Source: Caulobacter sp. BP25
GTDB taxonomy: Bacteria > Pseudomonadota > Alphaproteobacteria > Caulobacterales > Caulobacteraceae
NCBI RefSeq assembly: GCF_002737755.1
Contig: NZ_PEGH01000004.1
Span: 360,685 to 424,684, forward strand
Length of the DNA stretch: 64,000 nt
Direction: 5' to 3'
Under the pieces are notes generated by a model. The model did not search any database. It was not told where the DNA came from and saw nothing but the letters and a program-made list of their open reading frames with translations. Position numbers and translations under genes: made by a program. This document shows positions 16,177 through 25,170 of the stretch, piece after piece. Numbering within the stretch: position 1 is the first letter of the stretch; each line of letters starts with the position of its first letter.

Positions 16177-18185
16177 TGATCGAAGCCTTCCCAGATGCGC
16201 CCGTCGGCAGGCTGGGCTTTCAAGAGGTGGAGCCGGGCCAGTTCTGCGCGATACAGCGCATCGAGGTCCGGCTCGGCCTGCATCTCGCGCCCCTCCCGAT
16301 CCAGGGTGGTCCCGATATTGAAGTAGGTCGAAAGGTTGGTCAGGTTCGGCCTCGGCCGCTGACCGGACTGATGCTCGGCGATCATTTCGCCATAGAGCGC
16401 CTCGAGCTTGTCCGCCAGCAGGTCCATGTCGAACAGCACGCAGCTGTCGCGATTGGCTTGAAGCGTCGCGCGCAAGGCCTTGGCCTTCTCAGGATCCGAT
16501 CCAATCTCGACGGCCTTCTCCACGTAGGCGGAGGCGCTATCGACCACCAGTTCGGGAAGGCCGGCGCTACGCACTAGGCTGCCACAGACCCGCGAAGCGA
16601 AGCTGCGGCCCGACCAGGTGAGAACGGGCACGGCCATCCACAGAGCGTCCGACGCCGTGGTGTGCGCGCCATAGGGCGTGGTGTCGAGGAACAGGTCCGC
16701 CAAGGGGTAACGCGCCAGATGGTCGACGTTGGGCATCTTCGGCGCGAAGACCAAGCGGGTTCGATCCACGCCTCGCGCCTCCGCCGAGTCGCGCAGGCCG
16801 GCGTTGGTCTCGGGATTGCTGTCCAGCAGCCACAGGACGCTGCCAGGCGTTCGCTTCAGGATTTCGATCCAGCGGTCGAAGACGTGGGGGGTGATCTTCT
16901 GCGTTCCGTTGAAGCAGCAGAAGACGAAGCCATCCTCCGGCAGGCCGGCCTCCTGGCGGGTCGGGCAGGTGTCGGAGACCTTCCGGCGACGATCATTGGG
17001 CTGGTAGCAGGGGATCCGGCGGACCGCTTCGGAATAGTAGCGCTCCATCTCGGGCGGGATGATCCAAGGATCGCCGATGATGTAGTGATGGTAGTCGCTG
17101 CCCATCGTGCCAGGATAGCCCAGCCAGTTGACCAGGATCGGCGCGGGGCGACGGGCGAAGACGCCGGTCCGAGCGTCACGGGTATGGCCGTTCACGTCGA
17201 CTAGGATGTCGATCCCGTCGTCGGCTATGCGTTGGGCTGCTTCGTCATCGCTCATCGGCCGGATGTCGATGAAGTGCTCGACCGCCGCGCGGATGCGGGT
17301 GTTCAGCCCATCGCTGGACTCCTTGCCGCAGTAGTAGGCGAAGACCTCGACCTTTTCCTTGTCGTGCACCTCGAACAGCTCGGCCATGAGATAGCCGACG
17401 GCGTGGTCTCGGAGATCCGATGAGATGTAGCCGATCCGCGGGCGGCGTCCCGCCAGGTCGATTGGCGCGTCGCGGCGATCAGCCCGGATTTGCTCCAGCG
17501 TCGCCTTGGCTTCGCGCTCGACGAAGTGATTGGCCGCAGCCAACTGAAGAAGAGAATCGTCCGTCAACGCCGCGACCGACAAGGGATTGACGCCCTTGAG
17601 CATGACGTCCCGAGCGACGCGCTCGGTCGGCAGCACGGCCGGCCACTTGCACTGCGACATGCGTACGGCGACCAGCTGACCGATCACGTCCATCGCGTGC
17701 GGATCAAGGTCCGCCGCACGCTGGAGCGCGACTTCTGCGCGGGCCATCTGATGCGTCTCGCTAAGCAGGCGGGCGATCTGCTTGAGGCATGTGAAGGCGT
17801 AGCCGACGTTCGCGCCGTTCGGCACGATGGACCTGTTGGCGCCGGCCTCCCAGGTGGCGATCGCCAGCTCGGTCAACCCGGCGCGCTCCTGCACGCCCCC
17901 CAGATTGACATAGGCCGGAAGGAAGTCGGCGTTCACCGCGATCGCGGCTTCCAGCGACGCCGCCGCGCCTGCGATGTCGCCCAGCGCGGCCTGAAGGACC
18001 GCGCGGTTGAAATGCGCAACGCTCAGCTGCGGATGCTGGGCGTTGAACTGAATCCAGATCTTGTAGGCTTGATCCGCAAGCGCTGGGCTATCCGCCAAGG
18101 CGGCGGTCAACCCGATCAGTTCGCCGAGCGAGAAGCTCTCGGCGGTCAGCTTGCTCAACAGGTCCAGCGTATCGACGTCAGCCAT
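16173..18185 (-). CDS. TPR O-GlcNAc-transferase-like protein (GT41 / SPINDLY family)
   Basis: A 670-residue protein. Residues 30-200 hold tetratricopeptide-type helical repeats (HFNRAVLQAALGDIAGAAAS, AYVNLGGVQERAGLTELAIA). Residues 248-600 form the GT41 catalytic region. Visible signatures are the His in DLRDHAVGYLM (His261), NGHTRDAR, VNWLGYPGTMG, the Lys in FNGTQKITP (Lys430) and HTTASDALWMAVPVLT. These correspond to nucleotide-sugar and active-site positions of O-GlcNAc transferase. Such enzymes glycosylate Ser/Thr of cytoplasmic proteins. The gene follows the Thr/Ser-rich giant repeat gene after 155 bases and overlaps the FkbM/GT gene, so the repeat protein is the obvious candidate substrate. 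Confidence 0.88.
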   Translation of the reverse strand: MADVDTLDLLSKLTAESFSLGELIGLTAALADSPALADQAYKIWIQFNAQHPQLSVAHFNRAVLQAALGDIAGAAASLEAAIAVNADFLPAYVNLGGVQERAGLTELAIATWEAGANRSIVPNGANVGYAFTCLKQIARLLSETHQMARAEVALQRAADLDPHAMDVIGQLVAVRMSQCKWPAVLPTERVARDVMLKGVNPLSVAALTDDSLLQLAAANHFVEREAKATLEQIRADRRDAPIDLAGRRPRIGYISSDLRDHAVGYLMAELFEVHDKEKVEVFAYYCGKESSDGLNTRIRAAVEHFIDIRPMSDDEAAQRIADDGIDILVDVNGHTRDARTGVFARRPAPILVNWLGYPGTMGSDYHHYIIGDPWIIPPEMERYYSEAVRRIPCYQPNDRRRKVSDTCPTRQEAGLPEDGFVFCCFNGTQKITPHVFDRWIEILKRTPGSVLWLLDSNPETNAGLRDSAEARGVDRTRLVFAPKMPNVDHLARYPLADLFLDTTPYGAHTTASDALWMAVPVLTWSGRSFASRVCGSLVRSAGLPELVVDSASAYVEKAVEIGSDPEKAKALRATLQANRDSCVLFDMDLLADKLEALYGEMIAEHQSGQRPRPNLTNLSTYFNIGTTLDREGREMQAEPDLDALYRAELARLHLLKAQPADGRIWEGFDQ

Positions 18186-18299
18186 GGTCTTCCTGAAGCA
18201 CTTTGAAGTGCCGACGCGAGCGCCCGATCACGGCGCACGAGTCAGCCGGGCAAGATCATGACACGCGAGAGGAACCTGGACCAATGGGCCAAATCGGCG

Positions 18300-18333
18300 C
18301 CTGCCGTCCGCGCTTCAAGACGCGGACGGCAGG
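18300..18333 (-). promoter_or_regulatory. 13-bp intercistronic hairpin between repeat gene and glycosyltransferase
   Basis: CCTGCCGTCCGCG (18300-18312) pairs exactly with CGCGGACGGCAGG (18321-18333) around eight bases, directly after the stop of the giant gene. There is no T-run, so it may act as a partial terminator or 3' mRNA stabiliser. Either would give far more repeat protein than enzyme. Confidence 0.6.
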
Positions 18334-18340
18334 AACCTTA

Positions 18341-19579
18341 CTAGATGACCTTCACGTACGAGGTGACTTGATCATTGCTCAGGCTCTGGACCTGGGTCTG
18401 GGTCAGAGCGTTGGCCTGAGTGCTGGTCAGCGCCTCGATGTTCGTCGTCGACAGGAAGTCGAGCTGGGTAGTCGTCAGGCCGGGGATTTGGGTGGCCTGC
18501 AGCATGCCCATCTGCGTGGTCGTCAGGGCGGCGATCACCGTAGTGGTAAGCTGGCCGACCTGGCTCGACGTCAGCGCCCCCACCTGGGTGCTAGCCAACT
18601 CGCCGATATCCGTCGCGGACAGGCCCTTCAGCTGGGTGCTGGTCAGCGCCTTGACCTGGGTAGTGGTCAGAGCGACGGCCTGTGTCGTGTTCAGAGCGGA
18701 CAGACTGGTCGCGCTGAGCGCCGCCACCTGGGTGGTCGCCAACGACGAGATCTGAGTGGTCCTCAGCTCGCCAACGTCCGTCGTCGTCAACGCCCCCAGT
18801 TGAGCCGTGGTCAGCCCCTTGAGCTGGGTGGTGCTCAGCGTCCCCACCTGCGTGGCGTCCAGCGCCGAGAACGCCGTCGTCGTCAGCGCCCCAACCTGCG
18901 TCGCGCTCAGGGCTCCCAGCTGGGTCGTCGACAGCTGCGCGGCCTGGGTTGTGGCCAGCAGGCCGACCTGCGCCGCGCTCAAGGACTCGACCTGGGTCGT
19001 GGTCAGCTCACCAATGTCGGTGGTCGTCAGCCCACTCAGCTGCGTGTTCGTCAGCCCCTTGATCTGCGTCGTCGTCAGCGCGGCCATCTGCGTCGCGTTG
19101 AACGCCGAGACGTTGGAGCCCAGGAAGTTCAGCTGCGCCGTGGTCAGCGCGCCGACCTGGGTGGTGGTCAGTTCGCCAAGATCGGTCGTCGACAGCCCGC
19201 CTAGCTGCGTGGTCGTCAGGCCCTTGATCTGCGTCGTCGTCAACGCCGCGGTCTGGGTGCTGTTCAGCGCCGAGACGTTGGTGGGCGACAGCGAGGCCAT
19301 CTGCGCAACCGACAGCGTCGCTAGCTGGGTGGTCGACAGTTCGCCCATGTCGGTCGTCGTCAGGCCTTTCAGCTGCGAGGCCGTCAGCGCCTTGATGTGC
19401 GTGTCAGCCAGAGCGCCGACCTGAGTGGCGTTCAGCGCCGAGAAGCTGGTCTCGCTGACAGCCGCCAACTGGGTCGAGCTCAAGGCCGAGACCTGGGTCG
19501 TGGCCAGGGCCCCGACATTGGTCGTCGTCAGAGCACCCGCCTGAGCCACGGACAGGCCCTTGAGCTGCGTGGTGGTCAA
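18341..19579 (-). CDS. C-terminal part of the giant octapeptide-repeat protein, after frameshift
   Basis: This frame continues the repeat protein of 19600-25170. It has the same eight-residue unit (V/I-x-A-L-S/T-T-T-Q) for about 50 more units and ends SLSNDQVTSYVKVI. The apparent start (TTG at 19579) lies inside a repeat, so it is not a separate gene. Adding one C to the CCCC run at 19653-19656 restores a single frame from 25170 to 18341 (6831 bases, 2276 residues); other copies of this unit have the extra base. The extreme C terminus loses the Thr pattern and is the only non-repetitive end; a secretion signal there cannot be excluded. Confidence 0.7.
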   Translation of the reverse strand: MTTTQLKGLSVAQAGALTTTNVGALATTQVSALSSTQLAAVSETSFSALNATQVGALADTHIKALTASQLKGLTTTDMGELSTTQLATLSVAQMASLSPTNVSALNSTQTAALTTTQIKGLTTTQLGGLSTTDLGELTTTQVGALTTAQLNFLGSNVSAFNATQMAALTTTQIKGLTNTQLSGLTTTDIGELTTTQVESLSAAQVGLLATTQAAQLSTTQLGALSATQVGALTTTAFSALDATQVGTLSTTQLKGLTTAQLGALTTTDVGELRTTQISSLATTQVAALSATSLSALNTTQAVALTTTQVKALTSTQLKGLSATDIGELASTQVGALTSSQVGQLTTTVIAALTTTQMGMLQATQIPGLTTTQLDFLSTTNIEALTSTQANALTQTQVQSLSNDQVTSYVKVI

Positions 19580-19599
19580 CGCCCCGATCTGCGTGGTGT

Positions 19600-22500
19600 T
19601 CAGCAGCTTGATGTTGGTGGTGGTGATCGCCCCCAGCTGCGTCGAAGACAGGCCCCGATCTGCGTCGTCGACAGCTGCTGGACTTGCGTGTCCTTCAGCG
19701 CCCCGACCTGCAGCGCCGTCAGCGACCCAACCTGCGTGCTCGTCAGCTCGCCGACATCCGTCACCGACAGACCACTCAGCTGCGTCGTCGACAGCCCCGC
19801 AACCTGCGTCGTGGCCAGCGCCCCCACCTGCGTGCTCGTCAGCGCCGAGACGTTGGCCGGCGTCAGCGCCCCCATCTGCGCCACGCTCAGCGCGCCGATC
19901 TGGGTCGTGGTCAGCTCACCGATGTCAGTGGTCGTCAGGTTCTTGACCTGGTCGGTCGTCAGCGCCTTGACCTGCGTGGTCGTCAGCGCCCCCACTTGCG
20001 TGGCGTTCAGCGCCGAGAACGCCGTCGTCGTCAGCCCCGCGACCTGCGCCGTTGTCAGCGCACCGACCTGGGTCGTCGTCAGCTCGCCAATGTCCGTCGT
20101 CGTCAGGTTCTTGACCTGGTCTGGCGTCAGCGCCCTGACCTGGCTCGTCGACAGCGAACCCACCTGGGTGGCGTTCAGCGCCGAGAACGCCGTCGTCGTC
20201 AGCGCCGCTACCTGCGTCGTGCCAAGCGCCCCGACCTGGGTCGTCGTCAGCTCGCCAATGTCCGTCGTCGTCAGCCCCTTCAGCTGCGACGTCGTCAGAG
20301 CTTGAACCTGCGTCGTGGCCAGCGCCCCAACCTGGGTCGAGTTCAGCGCCGAGATGTTGGTCGAAGACAGCGCCGCAACCTGGGCCGTCGACAGCGTCGA
20401 GATCTGGGTCGTGGCCAGGGCCGCGACATTGGTCGTCGTCAGCGCGCCCGCCTGAGCCACCGTCAGGCCCTTGACCTGCGTGGTCGTCAGCGCACCGATC
20501 TGCGTGGCGTTCAGCAGCTTGATGTTGGTGGTGCTGATCGCACCGACCTGCGTCGAGGACAGGCCCCCGATCTGCGTCGTCGACAGCTGCTGGACTTGCG
20601 TGTCCTTCAGCGCCCCGATTTGCAGCGCCGACAGCGCCCCAACCTGCGTGCTCGACAGCTCGCCGACGTCCGTGGTCGACAGGCCGCTCAGTTGCGTCGT
20701 CGACAGCGCCGCCACCTGCGTATTGGCCAGCGCCCCAACCTGCGTGCTCGTCAGCGCCGAGACGTTGGTCGCAGTCAGCGCCCCCATCTGCGCCGCGCTC
20801 AGCGCGCCGATCTGGGTCGTCGTCAGCTCACCGATGTCGGTCGTCGTCAGGTTCTTGACCTGATCGGTCGTCAGACCCTTGATCTGCGTCGTCGTCAACG
20901 CCGCCGTCTGGGTGGCGTTGAACGCCGAGATGTTGGCCCCCAGCGCCGTCAGCTGCGGCGTCGTCAGCGCCGACACCTGGGTCGTCGCCAGCTCGCCAAT
21001 ATCCGTCGTCGTCAGCCCCTTCAGCTGCGACGTCGTCAGCGCCTGGATCTGCGTCGTCGCCAGCGCGCCAACCTGCGTGCTCGTCAGCGCCGAGATGTTG
21101 CTCGAGGACAGCGCCGTCAGTTGCGCCGTCGTCAGCGCCGACACCTGCGTCGTCGCCAGCTCGCCCATGTCCGTCGTCGACAGCGCGCCAAGCTGCGCCG
21201 TCGTCAAGGCCTTGATCTGGTTGGCGCTCAGCGCCCCCACCTGGGTGGCGTTCAGCCCGGTGACCACCGAGGTCGCCAAAGCCGCCACCTGCGTCGTCGC
21301 CAGACTGCTGATCTGGGTCGTCGACAGCTGCGCGGCCTGGGTCGTGGCCAACACGCCGATCTGGGCAGCGCTCAACGCGCCGACCTGGGTTGCGGTCAGC
21401 TCACCGATGTCGGTGGTCGTCAGGTTCTTGACCTGGTCGGTCGTCAGCGCCTTGACCTGCGTGGTCGTCAGCGCCCCCACTTGCGTGGCGTTCAGCGCCG
21501 AGAACGCCGTCGTCGTCAGCCCCGCGACCTGCGCCGTTGTCAGCGCACCGACCTGGGTCGTCGTCAGCTCGCCGATGTCGGTCGTCGTCAGGTTCTTGAC
21601 CTGATCAGCCGTCAGCGCCCTGACCTGGCTCGTCGACAGCGAACCCACCTGGGTGGCGTTCAGCGCCGAGAACGCCGTCGTCGTCAGCGCCGCTACCTGC
21701 GTCGTGCCAAGCGCCCCGACCTGGGTCGTCGTCAGCTCGCCGATGTCCGTCGTCGTCAGACCCTTCAGCTGCGACGTCGTCAGAGCCTGAACCTGCGTCG
21801 TGGCCAGCGCCCCAACCTGGGTCGAGTTCAGCGCCGAGATGTTGGTCGAAGACAGCGCCGCAACCTGGGCCGTCGACAGCGTCGAGATCTGGGTCGTGGC
21901 CAAGGCCGCGACATTGGTCGTCGTCAGAGCCCCCGCCTGAGCCACCGTCAGGCCCTTGACCTGCGTGGTCGTCAGCGCACCGATCTGCGTGGCGTTCAGC
22001 AGCTTGATGTTGGTGGTGCTGATCGCACCGACCTGCGTCGAGGACAGGCCCGCGATCTGCGTCGTCGACAGCTGCTGGACTTGCGTGTCCTTCAGCGCCC
22101 CGATTTGCAGCGCCGACAGCGCCCCAACCTGCGTGCTCGACAGCTCGCCGACGTCCGTGGTCGACAGGCCGCTCAGCTGCGTCGTCGACAGCGCCGCCAC
22201 CTGCGTATTGGCCAGCGCCCCAACCTGCGTGCTCGTCAGCGCCGAGACGTTGGTCGCGGTCAGCGCCCCCATCTGCGCCGCGCTCAGCGCGCCGATCTGG
22301 GTCGTCGTCAGCTCACCGATGTCGGTCGTCGTCAGGTTCTTGACCTGATCGGTCGTCAGACCCTTGATCTGCGTCGTCGTCAACGCCGCCGTCTGGGTGG
22401 CGTTGAACGCCGAGATGTTGGCCCCCAGCGCCGTCAGCTGCGGCGTCGTCAGCGCCGACACCTGGGTCGTCGCCAGCTCGCCAATATCCGTCGTCGTCAG

Positions 22501-25170
22501 ACCCTTCAGCTGCGACGTCGTCAGCGCCTGGATCTGCGTCGTCGCCAGCGCGCCAACCTGCGTGCTCGTCAGCGCCGAGATGTTGCTCGAGGACAGCGCC
22601 GTCAGTTGCGCCGTCGTCAGCGCCGACACCTGCGTCGTCGCCAGCTCGCCCATGTCCGTCGTCGACAGCGCGCCAAGCTGCGCCGTCGTCAAGGCCTTGA
22701 CCTGGTTGGCGCTCAGCGCCCCCACCTGAGTGGCGTTCAGCCCGGTAACCACCGAGGTCGCCAAAGCCGCCACCTGCGTCGTCGCCAGGCTGCTGATCTG
22801 GGTCGTCGACAGCTGCGCGGCCTGGGTCGTGGCCAACACGCCGATCTGGGCAGCGCTCAACGCGCCGACCTGGGTTGCGGTCAGCTCACCGATGTCGGTG
22901 GTCGTCAGGTTCTTGACCTGGGTGGTCGTCAGCGCCTTGACCTGCGTGGTCGTCAGCGCCCCCACTTGCGTGGCGTTCAGCGCCGAGAACGCCGTCGTCG
23001 TCAGCCCCGCGACCTGCGCCGTTGTCAGCGCACCGACCTGGGTCGTGGTCAGCTCGCCGATGTCGGTCGTCGTCAGGTTCTTGACCTGATCAGCCGTCAG
23101 CGCCCTGACCTGGCTCGTCGACAGCGAACCCACCTGGGTGGCGTTCAGCGCCGAGAACGCCGTCGTCGTCAGCGCCGCTACCTGCGTCGTGCCAAGCGCC
23201 CCGACCTGGGTCGTCGTCAGCTCGCCGATGTCCGTCGTCGTCAGACCCTTCAGCTGCGACGTCGTCAGAGCTTGAACCTGCGTCGTGGCCAGCGCCCCAA
23301 CCTGGGTCGAGTTCAGCGCCGAGATGTTGGTCGAAGACAGCGCCGCAACCTGGGCCGTCGACAGCGTCGAGATTTGGGTCGTGGCCAGGGCCGCGACATT
23401 GGTCGTCGTCAGCGCGCCCGCCTGAGCCACCGTCAGGCCCTTGACCTGCGTGGTCGTCAGCGCACCGATCTGCGTGGCGTTCAGCAGCTTGATGTTGGTG
23501 GTGCTGATCGCACCGACCTGCGTCGAGGACAGGCCCGCGATCTGCGTCGTCGACAGCTGCTGGACTTGCGTGTCCTTCAGCGCCCCGATTTGCAGCGCCG
23601 ACAGCGCCCCAACCTGCGTGCTCGACAGCTCGCCGACGTCCGTGGTCGACAGGCCGCTCAGCTGCGTCGTCGACAGCGCCGCCACCTGCGTATTGGCCAG
23701 CGCCCCAACCTGCGTGCTCGTCAGCGCCGAGACGTTGGTCGCAGTCAGCGCCCCCATCTGCGCCGCGCTCAGCGCGCCGATCTGGGTCGTCGTCAGCTCA
23801 CCGATGTCGGTCGTCGTCAGGTTCTTGACCTGATCGGTCGTCAGACCCTTGATCTGCGTCGTCGTCAACGCCGCCGTCTGGGTGGCGTTGAACGCCGAGA
23901 TGTTGCCCCCCAGCGCCGTCAGCTGCGGCGTCGTCAGCGCCGACACCTGCGTCGTCGCCAGCTCGCCAATATCCGTCGTCGTCAGACCCTTCAGCTGCGA
24001 CGTCGTCAGCGCCTGGATCTGCGTCGTCGCCAGCGCGCCAACCTGCGTGCTCGTCAGCGCCGAGATGTTGCTCGAGGACAGCGCCGTCAGTTGCGCCGTC
24101 GTCAGCGCCGACACCTGCGTCGTCGCCAGCTCGCCCATGTCCGTCGTCGACAGCGCGCCAAGCTGCGCCGTCGTCAAGGCCTTGACTTGGTTGGCGCTCA
24201 GCGCCCCCACCTGGGTGGCGTTCAGCCCGGTAACCACCGAGGTCGCCAAAGCCGCCACCTGCGTCGTCGCCAGGCTGCTGATCTGGGTCGTCGACAGGAG
24301 TCCGGTCTGGGTCGCGACGAGGGCGCCGACCTGCGCCACGCTCAGCGCCGCGATCTGGGTGCCGGTGAACTGACCAACGTCCGTGGAGCTCAGCCCTTTG
24401 ATCTGGTCAATGGTAATGCTGCGGACTTGCGTCGTCGACAGAGCGCCGACCTGGGTTGAGTTCAGCGCCGAGAAGGAAGCCGAGGCCATGGAGGCCATTT
24501 GAGCGGCGGTCAGCGCGCCGACTTGCGCGGCGGACAGCTCGCCGACGTCGGTCGTGTTCAGACCCTTGATCTGGGTGACGCTGAGCGAGCTGATCTGCGT
24601 CGTGCTGAGCGCCCCGACCTGGGTGCTGCTCATCGCCGAAACGGCCGTCGAGCTGATGGCCGCCAGACGATCAGTCGCGATCGCCGCGATCTGGGTGCTG
24701 GCGAATTCGCCAATGTCCGCCGCCGACAGCCCCTTCAACTGAGAGGCGGTAACGCCCTGGATCTGGGTGGTGTTCAGAGCGCCGACTTGGGTGGCGTCCA
24801 GCACCGAGAAATTCGCCGAAGACAAAGCGCCGAGCTGCGTCGCGCTAAGAACGGAAATGCGGGATGTGTCGAGCGCCGCCAGCTGCGTCGAGGTCAGCGC
24901 CTGAACCTGCTGGGTGGAGAGTTGCTGTAGCTGGGTGCCGTTAAAAGCAACGGAAGTCGCGAACTTCGGAATCTGTGTGGTCGTGAGCGCCTTGACCTGA
25001 GTCGTGCTCAGCGCCGCGACTTGGGTGCCGGCGAGCGCGCCAATCCCGGTCGCGCTGATGGCCGCGACTTGCGAGGTGCTCAGCGACTGAATGTCGGTGG
25101 TCGAGAGCGCCTGGATAGCAGTGACCGACAGCGCCGAAATTTGAGCGGTCGAGAGGCCCGAGATCGACAT
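19600..25170 (-). CDS. Giant octapeptide-repeat protein (1856 aa before frameshift)
   Basis: The protein is an almost pure tandem array of an eight-residue unit with consensus V/I-x-A-L-T/S-T-T-Q, about 230 units here and about 284 in the restored 2276-residue form. Every seventh unit tends to end TTTD and is followed by one beginning I/V-G-E-L, giving a 56-residue super-repeat. Roughly a third of residues are Thr or Ser; Lys and Arg are rare and Cys and Trp are absent from the repeat. There is no Sec or Tat signal and no membrane helix. ATG 25170 follows an AAGGAT box. The regular 3/5 hydrophobic spacing suggests a solenoid or fibre; the fold is unknown. Neighbouring GT41 and FkbM genes suggest glycosylation. 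The last 10 or so residues are frameshift product. Confidence 0.85.
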   Translation of the reverse strand: MSISGLSTAQISALSVTAIQALSTTDIQSLSTSQVAAISATGIGALAGTQVAALSTTQVKALTTTQIPKFATSVAFNGTQLQQLSTQQVQALTSTQLAALDTSRISVLSATQLGALSSANFSVLDATQVGALNTTQIQGVTASQLKGLSAADIGEFASTQIAAIATDRLAAISSTAVSAMSSTQVGALSTTQISSLSVTQIKGLNTTDVGELSAAQVGALTAAQMASMASASFSALNSTQVGALSTTQVRSITIDQIKGLSSTDVGQFTGTQIAALSVAQVGALVATQTGLLSTTQISSLATTQVAALATSVVTGLNATQVGALSANQVKALTTAQLGALSTTDMGELATTQVSALTTAQLTALSSSNISALTSTQVGALATTQIQALTTSQLKGLTTTDIGELATTQVSALTTPQLTALGGNISAFNATQTAALTTTQIKGLTTDQVKNLTTTDIGELTTTQIGALSAAQMGALTATNVSALTSTQVGALANTQVAALSTTQLSGLSTTDVGELSSTQVGALSALQIGALKDTQVQQLSTTQIAGLSSTQVGAISTTNIKLLNATQIGALTTTQVKGLTVAQAGALTTTNVAALATTQISTLSTAQVAALSSTNISALNSTQVGALATTQVQALTTSQLKGLTTTDIGELTTTQVGALGTTQVAALTTTAFSALNATQVGSLSTSQVRALTADQVKNLTTTDIGELTTTQVGALTTAQVAGLTTTAFSALNATQVGALTTTQVKALTTTQVKNLTTTDIGELTATQVGALSAAQIGVLATTQAAQLSTTQISSLATTQVAALATSVVTGLNATQVGALSANQVKALTTAQLGALSTTDMGELATTQVSALTTAQLTALSSSNISALTSTQVGALATTQIQALTTSQLKGLTTTDIGELATTQVSALTTPQLTALGANISAFNATQTAALTTTQIKGLTTDQVKNLTTTDIGELTTTQIGALSAAQMGALTATNVSALTSTQVGALANTQVAALSTTQLSGLSTTDVGELSSTQVGALSALQIGALKDTQVQQLSTTQIAGLSSTQVGAISTTNIKLLNATQIGALTTTQVKGLTVAQAGALTTTNVAALATTQISTLSTAQVAALSSTNISALNSTQVGALATTQVQALTTSQLKGLTTTDIGELTTTQVGALGTTQVAALTTTAFSALNATQVGSLSTSQVRALTADQVKNLTTTDIGELTTTQVGALTTAQVAGLTTTAFSALNATQVGALTTTQVKALTTDQVKNLTTTDIGELTATQVGALSAAQIGVLATTQAAQLSTTQISSLATTQVAALATSVVTGLNATQVGALSANQIKALTTAQLGALSTTDMGELATTQVSALTTAQLTALSSSNISALTSTQVGALATTQIQALTTSQLKGLTTTDIGELATTQVSALTTPQLTALGANISAFNATQTAALTTTQIKGLTTDQVKNLTTTDIGELTTTQIGALSAAQMGALTATNVSALTSTQVGALANTQVAALSTTQLSGLSTTDVGELSSTQVGALSALQIGALKDTQVQQLSTTQIGGLSSTQVGAISTTNIKLLNATQIGALTTTQVKGLTVAQAGALTTTNVAALATTQISTLSTAQVAALSSTNISALNSTQVGALATTQVQALTTSQLKGLTTTDIGELTTTQVGALGTTQVAALTTTAFSALNATQVGSLSTSQVRALTPDQVKNLTTTDIGELTTTQVGALTTAQVAGLTTTAFSALNATQVGALTTTQVKALTTDQVKNLTTTDIGELTTTQIGALSVAQMGALTPANVSALTSTQVGALATTQVAGLSTTQLSGLSVTDVGELTSTQVGSLTALQVGALKDTQVQQLSTTQIGACLRRSWGRSPPPTSSC
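19910..24299. repeat. 1485-bp macro-repeat, about three near-identical copies
   Basis: Within the giant gene, identical landmarks recur exactly 1485 bases apart (for example 20471, 21956, 23441; and 21316, 22801, 24286). 1485 bases encode 495 residues: 61 octads plus one seven-residue unit (the LTALGGN/LTALGAN unit before ISAFNATQ). The copies differ by only scattered single bases, so the expansion is recent or kept uniform by gene conversion. Left of 19910 a more diverged copy is offset by 912 bases (38 octads). Copy number may be misassembled. Confidence 0.85.

Noticed and set aside
19653..19656. Phase-variation tract in the giant gene
   Set aside because: A C4/C5 run is too short for usual slippage switching; sequencing error is the simpler view, so it is reported only as a break to check.
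19684..24459. A 1591-codon plus-strand frame rich in Arg and Gln across the giant gene
   Set aside because: It is the antisense shadow of the octapeptide repeat; periodic codons leave several frames open. No ribosome binding site or family features.
19600..25170. CRISPR array or satellite DNA in the repeat region
   Set aside because: The period is 24 bp coding octads without spacers, and the frame is maintained over 5.5 kb with proper codon use.
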